From the NCBI RefSeq assembly GCF_943846705.1, contig NZ_OX044366.1, positions 1,426,001 through 1,490,000 of the forward strand: a DNA stretch of 64,000 bases, in the 5' to 3' direction. The notes below the pieces were generated by a model. The model made no database searches. It had not been told where the DNA came from and worked only from the letters and a program-made list of their open reading frames with translations. The DNA comes from an uncultured Pseudomonas sp. (GTDB lineage Bacteria; Pseudomonadota; Gammaproteobacteria; Pseudomonadales; Pseudomonadaceae). Positions 26,001 to 34,317 of this stretch are shown in pieces. Both the position numbers and the translations under genes were made by a program. Every line of letters starts with the position of its first letter. The first letter of the stretch is position 1.

Positions 26001-27480
26001 GCCCCGGGGGTAGGCCCGCGCTGTTTGGGTGGTTGCTCGGGTCGTTAGTGATCAGCGCCTGGCCGCTGCGGATCACCTGGCCGAACAGGTTATCGAGGTT
26101 GCGAAATTCCAGGCCCTGTGCGGCATGGCTGGCATAGAAGGCGCGGGTGTCTGCGTTCCAGGCGATATTGCTGATGGCAAAGGTGCGTAGGTACCGCGCC
26201 CCCGCCTGGTCTTGGAGAATTTCACCGACAAAACCAAACTGGCTGGCGCTGACTTCAAGAATGCGGGTGAGCAAGGTGTCGAAGGCTTCGCGCTGGTTGT
26301 CTGCGTTGATGTACGCGGCCTGCGTCTCGGTGATCAGCGCCAGCAGTTGGCGCGATTCTTCGGTTTGCTGATTTTGCTTTTGTAAGTCGGCGTTGTGCCG
26401 GCGCATCAGCCTTTGGCTGCTGTGCCGGGTGGCCTGCAGCAGCAATAGCAGCAGCGCTTCGGCGGCGAGCCAGGCCAGCAGCCACTTGCCTACCAGCCAA
26501 CGCTGCTCGTGTTGGTGCTGTTGGTAGAGTGAACTGATATCGCGCCAGGTCAGGGCCAGTACGGGGCTGGCGCTGTTACTCGCGGCGGATTGATAGTCAC
26601 TTAAGTGCACTTGGTTGAGCAGGTAAGTGCGCTCCTGATCCTCCAGCAGCTTAAAGGTGCCGCCCGCTTCTGGAGCTGGCAGCAGGTGCTGCGCTTGCCA
26701 GTTCTGTACCTGTACCTGGGAAAACCCCGCCAGATGCCAGTAATCAGGCCCGGTAATGGCAACGTTTTGCACGTCATTGCTGCTGCCTGGCGCACGTAGC
26801 GAACGCTTGAGCAGCAGAGCAACCCCAGCATCCAGCTCGTGATCCAGCTGCTGCAGGTTGCTCAGTACATCGAGGCTAACCTCCAGCGCGCCGACGCTGA
26901 CCGGCCCCTCACGACCTTCCACCTGGAGTGGCACGATGGCGCGCATGCTCAGGTTTTTACCGCTCGCCACCAGGCCGGCCGCCGTTGAGGCCTGGCGCAG
27001 GCTGTCGAGCAGCATGGGTCGCTGCGGTGTCGGTTGGTCGCCAAACCACTGCGGCTTGTGCACCCGCAGCAGTACGTCGGCGGCTGGGGCTAGATGCACA
27101 CTCAGGGTGAACGGGCGGATGTTTTGCAGGCTGCGCCAGCGTGGGGCGAGGCGGGTATAGAGCTGGTTACGAATGAAACTAAGGCTTTGTATATTGCCCG
27201 GCTCGCTGCTCTGCAACGCATGGGCCTGGCGCAGCAGATCAACCAGCCAGGCATCGGCGGCGATGGTTTCGGCGAGCAATTGTGCCTGTTGTTGCAGCTC
27301 CTGTTGGCTGTTGCGCAGGGTCAGGCTTTGCAGTTCATGCTGCTTGGCGATTTGCAGGTTCCACAGGGCTTGCTGCTGATTCAGGGCAAGGCCGCCAAGC
27401 CCGCTAAAAAAAATCGCCAAACCGAGGCTGCCGAGGCCGACAATCCAGTGGATGGCGCTGAGCCTGGTCTGCTTAGCCAT
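22999..27480 (-). CDS. Large membrane sensor histidine kinase (GAF-GAF-multi-PAS-HisKA-HATPase)
   Basis: A 1493-residue kinase. One membrane segment near residues 10-33 and another near 330-352 flank an extracytoplasmic sensor region of about 300 residues that I do not recognise. Two GAF domains (about 390-545 and 570-720) and four PAS domains (about 735-1240) follow, with typical YLGIASNIND, WISGFIWDIS, FVSQIQDFSER and FIAVIRDIEER ends. HisKA has VSTVSHELRTPLTAIAG (His about 1257) and HATPase has GTGLGLAISKEI. There is no receiver domain; the separate REC gene overlaps the stop by 8 bp. ATG 27480 is preceded by an in-frame TTG. It is the probable input of the c-di-GMP cluster. Confidence 0.9.
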   Translation of the reverse strand: MAKQTRLSAIHWIVGLGSLGLAIFFSGLGGLALNQQQALWNLQIAKQHELQSLTLRNSQQELQQQAQLLAETIAADAWLVDLLRQAHALQSSEPGNIQSLSFIRNQLYTRLAPRWRSLQNIRPFTLSVHLAPAADVLLRVHKPQWFGDQPTPQRPMLLDSLRQASTAAGLVASGKNLSMRAIVPLQVEGREGPVSVGALEVSLDVLSNLQQLDHELDAGVALLLKRSLRAPGSSNDVQNVAITGPDYWHLAGFSQVQVQNWQAQHLLPAPEAGGTFKLLEDQERTYLLNQVHLSDYQSAASNSASPVLALTWRDISSLYQQHQHEQRWLVGKWLLAWLAAEALLLLLLQATRHSSQRLMRRHNADLQKQNQQTEESRQLLALITETQAAYINADNQREAFDTLLTRILEVSASQFGFVGEILQDQAGARYLRTFAISNIAWNADTRAFYASHAAQGLEFRNLDNLFGQVIRSGQALITNDPSNHPNSAGLPPGHPPLLAFAGLPIHANGELLGMLGLANREGGYSADFITQLQPLLATLGQLFDALRRDRQRELAQQRMQRQQAALRVLNEIAALPKLGTKEQLRQALQLGAQFYDMPIGIISQIEAQTYRVMVHVSPPDSLQDDQCFTLGDTYCSIALHGHDVLAITSMGESEYAAHPCYPLFALESYIGTSIWVAGQRFGTLCYAASEARSSGFDEADKEFLRLFARWVGATLERLRHEEQTLEARRFLQAVLDSATGVSIITTDTQGLITLFNSGAERLLGYNSTDVIGQHSPALFHRAEEIQARGIQLSSAEGREVSGFEVLTYIPSKGGPETRQWTYVRKNGEACIVNLTFSAMRDNQGAISGYLGIASNINDLHQATRALQKSESRFRGMVSNLPGAVYRCRNDADWTMSYLSEEIFNLSGYPASDFINNRVRSYASVVHPDDLSITYSAITAIERQESFELTYRLQHADGHSVWVREKGRGEFNSHGQLLWISGFIWDISDRKAVEDQLQVSQQRFSNAFSTAPQGMALVSLQGQWMEVNDQLCDMLGYSREQLLSKDFQQLTHPDDLNTDLQNIEELLAGEVNTYEMEKRYLDSQGRIIWALLSVSLVRDSNGQPVHFVSQIQDFSERIATEMAIREREDYLRTLLDNVLDAIITIDQQGYIETFNHAAERIFGYSHLEVSGHRATLLLPEPQRSMRARYISHFLKTGIQQMLGKDIELTAMRRNGESFTVELAVSQISYQGERRFIAVIRDIEERKRIERMKSEFVSTVSHELRTPLTAIAGSLGLINGGALGEVPAAIQQMLQIAEDNSQRLNLLINDLLDMDKLVAGKMLFALHDEALQPLLEQAIEENQPYASHYQVQLKLQGPPTVARVRVDKLRLAQVLANLLSNASKFSPRGSTVNIHVDEHRERVRVSVTDHGPGVPENFQARMFSKFSQADATDTRQKGGTGLGLAISKEIIERMDGLIGFESSLGKGATFWFELTNLAQEATPVPASRPEDNRLA

Positions 27481-27518
27481 CAATCAGCCCCGCCCACTCG
27501 TGCACGAAATAACCGCAT

Positions 27519-28652
27519 TCAGGCCAGGCCCGCCAGTCTGCGCAAACGTGCCTGCTCGGTGTCGTCGGGGTTGCTGTTGAGTTCGCAGGCGGCCAAGCGC
27601 ATGAGGATATTCTCGCGTTTGACGTTACTGCTCGGCAGGCCATAGCACGCACCGATCAACTCGCGCAGGTGCATGGGCAAGTGCCACTGGGCCTTGATGC
27701 TGATGGCAAAGGGGCCGCTGAACTGGTCGAGGGCCTGCATGACTTGCTCTTCGCTGAAGCTCTGGCCACTGTCTTGCCACACCTGCGCCTGGTACAGCAC
27801 GCACAATTCGCCCATGCGGTGCAGTAACGCGGCGCAGTGAAACGGTGCCGGGTCCAAGGCACATTGGCGGGCGAGGCTGGTGCTGCGCTCGATCAATTGT
27901 TCGGTGCTGTCCAGGTGCGCCTGGGCAAACATGCTCAGCAGTGGGTTCTCCAGTGCGCTGGAGTGACGCAGTGCCAGGCCCATGGCCAGGTTGAGGCTGT
28001 TGTTGGCGCCCAGTTTTTGCAGGGCTTCGAGCAGGTTGGCGCAGGGCTTGCCAACTGGGTTGTAGGCGCTGCTATTGGCGACGCTAAGCAGGCGGGCACT
28101 GAGCGCGGGGTCATGTTGCCATTCACTGGCCAACTCGCGCAGATCGATTTGCTCGCCTTTGAAACTTTGCATGAGGCGATCGCGAACATGCGCCTTGAGC
28201 GGTAATTGCAGCTCGCTACTGGGCAGGCTGTGCAGGTGCGCGAGCAGGTCGTGTTGGGCCGCACTGGCCTGTGCGGGTGGCTCATCAGTCTCTGGCGGTA
28301 ACAGGGTTTCCAGGCTGGCGGCAACATGCGCGGCTTGAAACGGCTTGCTGATAAACGCGTTGATCTTCAAGGCACGCACGGCCAGTACGCTGGCGCGGTC
28401 GGAGCGGCCGGTGATCACTACCAGCGGCGTGCTGCTGTTGTCGTGACGAACCTGTTCCAGCAAGCGGGTGCCGGGGCCGTCCGGCAGGTTCCAGTCGCTG
28501 ATGATCAAATCAGCCGGGCGTTGCTGCCACTCCTGCAGGGCGGCGCTGACGTTGTCCAGGCATACCACCTGGCAAGCAGGGCGCAGACTGAGGACGATCT
28601 GTTTGAGCAGGTCGGCGATCCAACTGTCGTCTTCAAGAATCATTACGAGCAT
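27519..28652 (-). CDS. REC-HDOD response regulator
   Basis: A 377-residue protein. The N-terminal receiver (about 1-120) has an acidic pair in MILEDDSW, the acceptor Asp in LIISDWNLPDG and the Lys in FISKPFQ. A C-terminal HDOD domain (about 150-345) has LPSSELQLPLKAHVRD, WQHDPALSARLLSVANSSAY, LLEALQKLGANN and AALLHRMGELCVLY. HDOD domains resemble HD phosphohydrolases without the catalytic pair and act in signal output. It lies 38 bp before the kinase gene and 9 bp after the PAS-GGDEF-EAL gene, so it is probably another target of the kinase. Confidence 0.9.
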   Translation of the reverse strand: MLVMILEDDSWIADLLKQIVLSLRPACQVVCLDNVSAALQEWQQRPADLIISDWNLPDGPGTRLLEQVRHDNSSTPLVVITGRSDRASVLAVRALKINAFISKPFQAAHVAASLETLLPPETDEPPAQASAAQHDLLAHLHSLPSSELQLPLKAHVRDRLMQSFKGEQIDLRELASEWQHDPALSARLLSVANSSAYNPVGKPCANLLEALQKLGANNSLNLAMGLALRHSSALENPLLSMFAQAHLDSTEQLIERSTSLARQCALDPAPFHCAALLHRMGELCVLYQAQVWQDSGQSFSEEQVMQALDQFSGPFAISIKAQWHLPMHLRELIGACYGLPSSNVKRENILMRLAACELNSNPDDTEQARLRRLAGLA

Positions 28653-28661
28653 GGGTTATGC

Positions 28662-30953
28662 CTAAGTCCTTAGCGTGTCTGGGCGTGATGCCAATGGTGC
28701 GGCCAGTTGCTCTGCAGGTTGAGGATGCCCGAAATAATAGCCCTGCGCATGGTCGCAACCGAGTTGCTGAAGCAACTCGACTTGCTCGGGCCGTTCAATG
28801 CCCTCGGCCAGTACCTTGAGCCCCAGGCTGTGGCCGAGGCCGATGACCGCGCGGGTGATGGCTAGATCGCTCGGGTCATGCGGCAGACCGCGGACAAAGC
28901 TTTGGTCGAGTTTGAGCTTGTGCACCGGCAGGCGCTTGAGGCGTGCCAGGGAACTATAGCCGGTGCCGAAGTCATCGATGGACAAGCGTATGCCGAGTGT
29001 GCGTAAACGTTGGAGTAAGGCCAGCGCCGCATCGGGATTGTCCATCACCGCGCTTTCAGTCACTTCCAGCTCCAGGCAAGCGGGGGCGAGGCCGCTATCG
29101 TGCAGCACCTCAGCCACCCGCTGATCCAGCTCACCACGGCTGAATAGACGGCTGGAGACGTTCACCGCGACAAACTTCGGCGCAGTGCCTGCGCGTTGCC
29201 AGGCAACCATCTGCCGGCAACTGTGCTCTAGCACCCAGGCATCGATTGCGCCGATCAGCCCGGTTTCTTCGGCCACCGGGATAAATTCGCCGGGTGCTAC
29301 CAGGCCACGCTGTGGATGCTGCCAGCGCACCAGCGCTTCGACGCCGATCAGTTCCCGGCTGCCCAGGCAAATCAGTGGTTGGTAGTAGACGCGCAGCTCC
29401 TGATGGTCGAGGGCATGGCGCAGGGCGCTGGCCAGCTCAACGCGCTGGCGTGCTTGGGTAGTCAGCTCCTGGCTGTAGAACGCATAGTTCTCGCGGCCGC
29501 TGTTTTTGGCCTTGAACAGCGCCGAATCGGCATTACGCAATACCTGGCCGACATCGTTGGCGTCGCCGGGGTAGAGGCTGATGCCGATGCTGGCCGTGAT
29601 AAACAACTCCTGATGGCTGACCTTGAAGGCCGGGGTCAGACAAGCCTGTAGACGTTGCGCCATCACTGCGGCCTGCTCGGCGCTGCGGCAGCTCTCGTCG
29701 AGCAGGCCGAATTCGTCGCCGCCCAGGCGCGCCAGAGTCATGCGTTTACCGAGTTGCTGGCTAAGACGCTCGCCGACGTCCTTGAGCAGCAGGTCACCGA
29801 TGCTGTGGCCGAGGCTTTCATTGATGTGCTTGAAGTGGTCGAGGTCGATCAGCAACACCGCGCCAGATTGCCCGTCAATGCGCGTGCGCTCCAGGGCTTG
29901 CTCGACGCGTTCGGTAAACAGTAAACGGTTGGGCAGGTTGCTCAGTGGGTCATGGTGCGCCAGGTAGTCGAGCTCGCGTTGCGAGCGTTTCAGCGCGCTG
30001 ATGTCGGAGAACACCGCCACGTAATGGCTGATCTCGCCCTGTTCATCGTGAATCACCCGAATGCATTGCCATTGCGGGTAGATCTCACCGTTCTTGCGCC
30101 GGTTCCACACCTCGCCGCTCCACGCCCCGCGATTTTGCAAAGCCTGCCACAGCTCACGGTAGAAGCTTTTGTCGTGTCGCCCGGACTGCAGCATGCTGGG
30201 CAGCTGGCCGAGGATCTCCGCCTGGCTGTAGCCCGTAATGCGGGTAAACGCCGGATTGCAGTGGACGATGTGCTGCTGGGCATCGGTGACCAGCACGCCT
30301 TCTTGCGTAGCGTCGAACACCGCAGCGGCCTGGCGCAGACTGTCGTCGTCCTTGCGCCGCTGGCTGACGTCGCTGGCGGTGCCGAGCAGGCGTTCAGGCT
30401 GGCCCTGTTTGTTGAGCAACAGACGCCCGCGCAATTGAATCCAGCGGTAGCTGCCGTCCTGGTGCAGCAGCCGATAGCTGACATCGTAGGGGGCGATGCA
30501 GAGCGTACTCAGACGCCGCTGGATATTACGCTCGAACGTCACGCGGTCATCGGGGTGCAAGCGCTGCTTCCAGTGCTGCGGATCATCGCCCAGGGCCTCG
30601 GGGTGAAGACCCAGTAGGGCGGCATAGCTGGGGGAAAAGTAAACCGTCTGGGTTTGCAGGTCCCAGTCCCAAATCCCGCCATCGGCGGCCTCCAGCGCTT
30701 GGTGCAAGCGCTTTTCACTGCGCTGCAGGGCTTGATGCACCTGCAGTTGGTGCTGCTGGTGGCTGCGCAGGAGCGAGTGCAGCAGGGCGGCCATAAACAC
30801 TACAAATGCCAGCCCCTTGAGCAGCTGTGCACGCTCCAGCTGGGGCAATGACAGGCCCAGGGCGATCAGCAAAGCGTCGCTGAAAAACACCCAAAGTCCT
30901 GCGGCCAGCACATAGGTGAGGGTCAGGCGCCAAGGGCTTTGTGGGGCATTCAT
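28662..30953 (-). CDS. Membrane PAS-PAS-GGDEF-EAL c-di-GMP enzyme (PA0285/PipA-like)
   Basis: A 763-residue inner-membrane protein with two hydrophobic segments in the first 65 residues and two PAS domains (about 85-205 and 210-330). GGDEF follows (about 335-500, LARLGGDEFGLL intact, no RxxD site). EAL (about 510-750) has GVEALVRWQHP, ELEVTESAVMDN, IDDFGTGYSS and LKLDQSFV. Both catalytic motifs are kept, so either activity is possible, with phosphodiesterase common in this layout. It diverges from desA, the same arrangement I recall for PA0285 (pipA) and PA0286 in PAO1. Here it is also the first gene of a five-gene signalling operon. Confidence 0.9.
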   Translation of the reverse strand: MNAPQSPWRLTLTYVLAAGLWVFFSDALLIALGLSLPQLERAQLLKGLAFVVFMAALLHSLLRSHQQHQLQVHQALQRSEKRLHQALEAADGGIWDWDLQTQTVYFSPSYAALLGLHPEALGDDPQHWKQRLHPDDRVTFERNIQRRLSTLCIAPYDVSYRLLHQDGSYRWIQLRGRLLLNKQGQPERLLGTASDVSQRRKDDDSLRQAAAVFDATQEGVLVTDAQQHIVHCNPAFTRITGYSQAEILGQLPSMLQSGRHDKSFYRELWQALQNRGAWSGEVWNRRKNGEIYPQWQCIRVIHDEQGEISHYVAVFSDISALKRSQRELDYLAHHDPLSNLPNRLLFTERVEQALERTRIDGQSGAVLLIDLDHFKHINESLGHSIGDLLLKDVGERLSQQLGKRMTLARLGGDEFGLLDESCRSAEQAAVMAQRLQACLTPAFKVSHQELFITASIGISLYPGDANDVGQVLRNADSALFKAKNSGRENYAFYSQELTTQARQRVELASALRHALDHQELRVYYQPLICLGSRELIGVEALVRWQHPQRGLVAPGEFIPVAEETGLIGAIDAWVLEHSCRQMVAWQRAGTAPKFVAVNVSSRLFSRGELDQRVAEVLHDSGLAPACLELEVTESAVMDNPDAALALLQRLRTLGIRLSIDDFGTGYSSLARLKRLPVHKLKLDQSFVRGLPHDPSDLAITRAVIGLGHSLGLKVLAEGIERPEQVELLQQLGCDHAQGYYFGHPQPAEQLAAPLASRPDTLRT

Positions 30954-31120
30954 GGGCGTTAAATCAGTCCTTTTTCTAAGGCAGGCAGTTTAGAGGTGGA
31001 GCGGGGGCGGCATTCTTATGCGAAAGACCAACTGGTTTTCTGATCTGGGTCAGGGATAATGCTCGGCGGCGTGTGCTAAAAAACGGCAGCGTCTTTCCTT
31101 CTGCACGAGGCACACGATTC
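30954..31120. promoter_or_regulatory. Divergent promoter region between the PAS-GGDEF-EAL gene and desA
   Basis: 167 bp between divergent starts, carrying at least two opposing promoters by necessity. CGAGG at 31106-31110 is the ribosome site of desA. No palindromic operator stood out. Confidence 0.35.
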
Positions 31121-32308
31121 ATGTGGTACAACGGTTTTCTTGATCTGTCGGTCTGGCAGCTGGTCGCGCTCACCCTGCTGCTGACGCATGTGACCATTGT
31201 CAGCGTCACGGTTTATCTGCACCGCTACTCGGCGCACCGCTCACTGGAGCTGCATCCGGCGCTGAAACACTTCTTCCGTTTCTGGCTGTGGCTGACCACG
31301 GCGCAGAACACCCGCGAATGGACTGCGATTCATCGCAAGCATCATGCCAAATGCGAAACCGTTGATGACCCACACAGCCCAGTGATCAAAGGCCTGGGCA
31401 CCGTACTGCGCACGGGGGCCGAACTGTACGCCGAAGAGGCGAAGAACCCGGAAACCCTGCGGATCTACGGCAAGAACTGTCCGGAAGACTGGGTCGAGCG
31501 CAATGTCTATTCGCGTTTTCCGGTCGGCGGTATCGTCATCATGGGGGTGATCGACCTCGCCCTGTTCGGCGTGCTCGGCATGACCGTATGGGCGGTGCAG
31601 ATGATGTGGATCCCGGTATGGGCGGCTGGGGTGATCAACGGCCTTGGTCATGCGGTCGGTTACCGCAACTTTGAATGCCGTGATGCCGCGACCAACCTCG
31701 TGCCGTGGGGCATTCTGATCGGCGGCGAAGAGCTGCATAACAACCACCACACCTACCCAAACAGCGCTAAGTTGTCGGTGAAGAAGTGGGAGTTCGACAT
31801 GGGTTGGTTCTGGATCAAGCTGTTCAGCCTGCTTGGCCTGGCCCGCGTGCAGCGCGTTGCACCGATCGCTCACCGGGTGGAAGGCAAGCGCAGCCTGGAC
31901 ATGGACACCGCCATGGCCATCCTCAACAACCGCTTTCAGATCATGGCGCAGTACCGCAAGCTGGTGATCGCGCCGCTGGTGCAACAGGAACTGGCCAAGG
32001 CCGATGCCTCGGTGCGTCACCACTTTCATCGGGCCAAGCGCTTGCTGTCGCGTGAGCCGAGCCTGCTCGATGATGGTCACCATGCGCGCATTCAGCGCAT
32101 GCTGGAGCAGAGCCAGGCACTCAAGGTGATCTACGAAAAGCGCCTTGCCCTCCAGCAGATCTGGGTCAAGACCAGCAGCAATGGCCACGACATGCTCGAA
32201 GCGATCAAACACTGGATTAACGACGCCGAAGCCAGTGGTATTCAGTCACTGCGCGAGTTCGCCGAACAACTGAAAACCTATTCGTTGCGTCCGGTTAGCG
32301 CCGCTTAA
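31121..32308 (+). CDS. desA: Delta-9 fatty acid desaturase
   Basis: A 395-residue integral membrane di-iron desaturase that introduces double bonds into acyl chains of membrane lipids. The three histidine boxes are present: HRYSAHR (His34/39), HRKHH (about 71-75) and HNNHH (about 209). Between them lie hydrophobic segments that anchor the protein. A C-terminal extension of about 130 mostly helical, charged residues follows the catalytic part. I chose the ATG at 31121 with CGAGG upstream; the frame is open from 31073, but those 16 residues are not family-like. The divergent c-di-GMP gene matches the desA locus of P. aeruginosa. Confidence 0.92.
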   Translation: MWYNGFLDLSVWQLVALTLLLTHVTIVSVTVYLHRYSAHRSLELHPALKHFFRFWLWLTTAQNTREWTAIHRKHHAKCETVDDPHSPVIKGLGTVLRTGAELYAEEAKNPETLRIYGKNCPEDWVERNVYSRFPVGGIVIMGVIDLALFGVLGMTVWAVQMMWIPVWAAGVINGLGHAVGYRNFECRDAATNLVPWGILIGGEELHNNHHTYPNSAKLSVKKWEFDMGWFWIKLFSLLGLARVQRVAPIAHRVEGKRSLDMDTAMAILNNRFQIMAQYRKLVIAPLVQQELAKADASVRHHFHRAKRLLSREPSLLDDGHHARIQRMLEQSQALKVIYEKRLALQQIWVKTSSNGHDMLEAIKHWINDAEASGIQSLREFAEQLKTYSLRPVSAA

Positions 32309-32324
32309 TCCAGCACCTGCTTGT

Positions 32325-32350
32325 AAAAACCCGCCTGTCGGCGGGTTTTT
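32325..32350 (+). terminator. Rho-independent terminator after desA
   Basis: AAAAACCCGCC, a TGTC loop and GGCGGGTTTTT: a perfect GC stem with a T-run, 17 bases past the desA stop. Confidence 0.9.
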
Positions 32351-32523
32351 ATGGTCTGGAATTCAGGGCGGTCGTGCTTTGAGGTGTCTGGCGGGAATCC
32401 GCCCCTTTGTGTTTCGACATAGGCAAGAAGCCGCTTATTTGTGCCCCCTGCGGACCTTTTTAGATTTTTCTGGGGGGCTACAGAGCCTTGTAATACCACG
32501 CTTGGCGAGCGGCTGGGGGTAGC

Positions 32524-32538
32524 TGGCACAGTATCTGC
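32524..32538 (+). promoter_or_regulatory. Sigma-54-type -24/-12 promoter candidate
   Basis: TGGCACAGTATCTGC matches the TGGCAC-N5-TTGC pattern with one change in the -12 element and the correct 10-base spacing between GG and GC. It lies 296 bp before the porin start and 62 bp before the small leader frame. RpoN-dependent control of the porin is the inference. Confidence 0.5.
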
Positions 32539-32599
32539 CTAAGACAGCGCATAACGGCCGGGATCATCGGCCGACAATAACAATGAAGAGACATGCACC

Positions 32600-32671
32600 A
32601 TGATCTGTACCTGCCCGCTGTTATGCCCTGGCTCCCCAGTTCGCGCTAACTGCCTTCACGCGCTCACCTAA
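32600..32671 (+). CDS. Possible small Cys-rich leader ORF upstream of the porin
   Basis: A 23-codon frame starting MICTCPLLCPG and ending CLHALT. It has four cysteines and several prolines and lies about 62 bp after the sigma-54-like promoter. An AAGAG stretch 9 bases before the ATG is a weak ribosome site. A 6-codon frame (MKRHAP) ends in the same ATGA. The ORF could be a regulatory leader peptide or chance; only comparison with related genomes would tell. Confidence 0.3.
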   Translation: MICTCPLLCPGSPVRANCLHALT

Positions 32672-32833
32672 TTTTGTTTATTGCCCGGCCGGCCTCTGGC
32701 TGGAGGATATGTTCGTCTGCCAATCGCCTGGCCCTGCAGTAAACCCCGAATTCGCTGCGCGCCTGCCGCTTCACTGGCTGAAGCCTGTTAGCGCATCGAT
32801 ATGCCACCCACACACACAACTGGAGAAATCATA

Positions 32834-34147
32834 ATGAGAAAGACCTCCCTAGCCTTGGCCGTTGCGGCCAGCACCTTGGGCTTGTCTCTGAGTCAGGCGG
32901 CGTTTGCCGATTTTATTGGCGACAGCACGGCCACCTTGGAAGCGCGTAACTTCTATTTCAACCGTGACTTCCGTCAGGGCAACACCAATACTCCGACGCC
33001 GAAGCAGTCGAAGCAGGAAGAGTGGGCGCAGGGCTTTATTCTGCGCGCAAACTCGGGCTTTACCGAAGGCACTGTGGGCTTCGGCGCTGATGCCATTGGC
33101 ATGTTCGGCTTCAAGCTGGACTCCGGTGACGGTACTGCCGGTAGCGGTTTGCTGGTTGCGGATAAGTCCTCCGGCGGCTCGCAGGACAACAACTCCGATT
33201 TGGCCGTCGCGGCCAAGGCGAAGATCTCCAATAGCACCCTGCGCGTTGGTCAGATGCAGTTCAAGAACGCCGCCATCGCCTCCAGCGACGGTCGCTTGCT
33301 GCCACAGGTATTCGAGGCCGGACACCTGGTTTCCCAGGAAATTGACGGCTTGATGCTTGAAGCGGCGCACATCCGCGAAGTGAACAACCGTAACTCCAAT
33401 GACTACGAAGACATCTCTATCGCCAATAGCTTCACTAAGGGTACTAAGGGCGCTAGCGACAAAGTAGGCGCTCGTGGCATTCGCCTGAGCAGTGGCGCCG
33501 CCACCGATTCGTTCGACTTTATCGGCGGTACCTACAAGCTCACTAAAGACCTGACGGCTGGCTACTACTATTCCAACCTGGACGAGTTGTACAAGCAGCA
33601 CTCTTTCAACGCCGTGCATGTACTGCCGCTGGGCGACAAGCAGAGTCTGAAGACCGACCTGCGTTATGCGCGCTCCACCGATGACGGCAACCGCAGCAAC
33701 GTCGACAACAGCGCCATCGGCGCCATGGTCACCTACGGTCTGGGCGGCCACGCCTTCGGTCTGGGTTACCAGAAGATGAGCGGCGACACCGGTTTTGCCT
33801 ACATCAACGGTACCGATCCGTTCCTGGTCAACTATGTACAGATCAGTGACTTTGCCAACAAGGACGAGAAGTCCTACCAGGCGCGTTACGACTTCAACTT
33901 CGCCTCCATCGGTATTCCGGGCCTGACCTTTATGACCCGCTACCTGACCGGCGACAACGTCGACCGCGGCCGTAACCTTTCCGAAGGTAAGGAGTGGGAG
34001 CGCAACACCGAGCTGATGTATGTGTTCCAGGAAGGTGCGTTGAAGAACCTCGGCGTGCGCTGGCGCAACGCGGCTGTGCGCTCGAACTTCGCCAACGACA
34101 TCGACGAGAATCGCCTGATCGTCAGCTACACCCTGCCACTGCTGTGA
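32834..34147 (+). CDS. OprD-family outer membrane porin (OprE-like)
   Basis: A 437-residue beta-barrel porin with a signal peptide at 1-24 (MRKTSLALAVAASTLGLSLS, cleavage near AFA-D). The mature start DFIGDSTATLEARNFYFNRD is typical of the OprD family. Alternating amphipathic strands fill the rest, and the end RLIVSYTLPLL carries the terminal aromatic/hydrophobic barrel signal. OprD-family channels admit small nutrients such as amino acids or carboxylates; the substrate is not readable. I chose the ATG at 32834 (GGAGAAATCATA upstream) over an in-frame 32801 start that would precede the signal peptide. A terminator follows. OprE (PA0291) is near aguA in PAO1, which fits this region. Confidence 0.9.
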   Translation: MRKTSLALAVAASTLGLSLSQAAFADFIGDSTATLEARNFYFNRDFRQGNTNTPTPKQSKQEEWAQGFILRANSGFTEGTVGFGADAIGMFGFKLDSGDGTAGSGLLVADKSSGGSQDNNSDLAVAAKAKISNSTLRVGQMQFKNAAIASSDGRLLPQVFEAGHLVSQEIDGLMLEAAHIREVNNRNSNDYEDISIANSFTKGTKGASDKVGARGIRLSSGAATDSFDFIGGTYKLTKDLTAGYYYSNLDELYKQHSFNAVHVLPLGDKQSLKTDLRYARSTDDGNRSNVDNSAIGAMVTYGLGGHAFGLGYQKMSGDTGFAYINGTDPFLVNYVQISDFANKDEKSYQARYDFNFASIGIPGLTFMTRYLTGDNVDRGRNLSEGKEWERNTELMYVFQEGALKNLGVRWRNAAVRSNFANDIDENRLIVSYTLPLL

Positions 34148-34204
34148 TCTAGCGCGTGGTAAGGCTGAGCTGTTGAATCCAGCTCAGCCAGCACAGAAAA
34201 ACAA

Positions 34205-34229
34205 GCCCGGACTGCGTTCCGGGTTTTTT
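34205..34229 (+). terminator. Rho-independent terminator after the porin gene
   Basis: CCCGGA and TCCGGG with a 6-base loop, then six T. Confidence 0.88.
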
Positions 34230-34317
34230 CTGCGTGCGATTTATCCGCGGTCAATCGACGAGGTATTGCTGGCCAGAGTCTGGTGGATGTTGATGGGGTG
34301 GACGAGGGCTTGCCATT

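Larger units (their letters stand above)
32309..32833. other. 525-bp intergenic region upstream of the porin gene
   Basis: It holds the desA terminator (32325-32350), a sigma-54-like promoter (32524-32538), a 23-codon open frame (32600-32671) and a long untranslated leader for the porin. No larger gene is supported: the only long frame here, on the minus strand over 32305-32529, crosses the terminator and has no family look. Confidence 0.6.

Noticed and set aside
31241..32212. 323-codon minus-strand frame opposite desA
   Set aside because: Antisense to a desaturase with all three histidine boxes; no domain seen.
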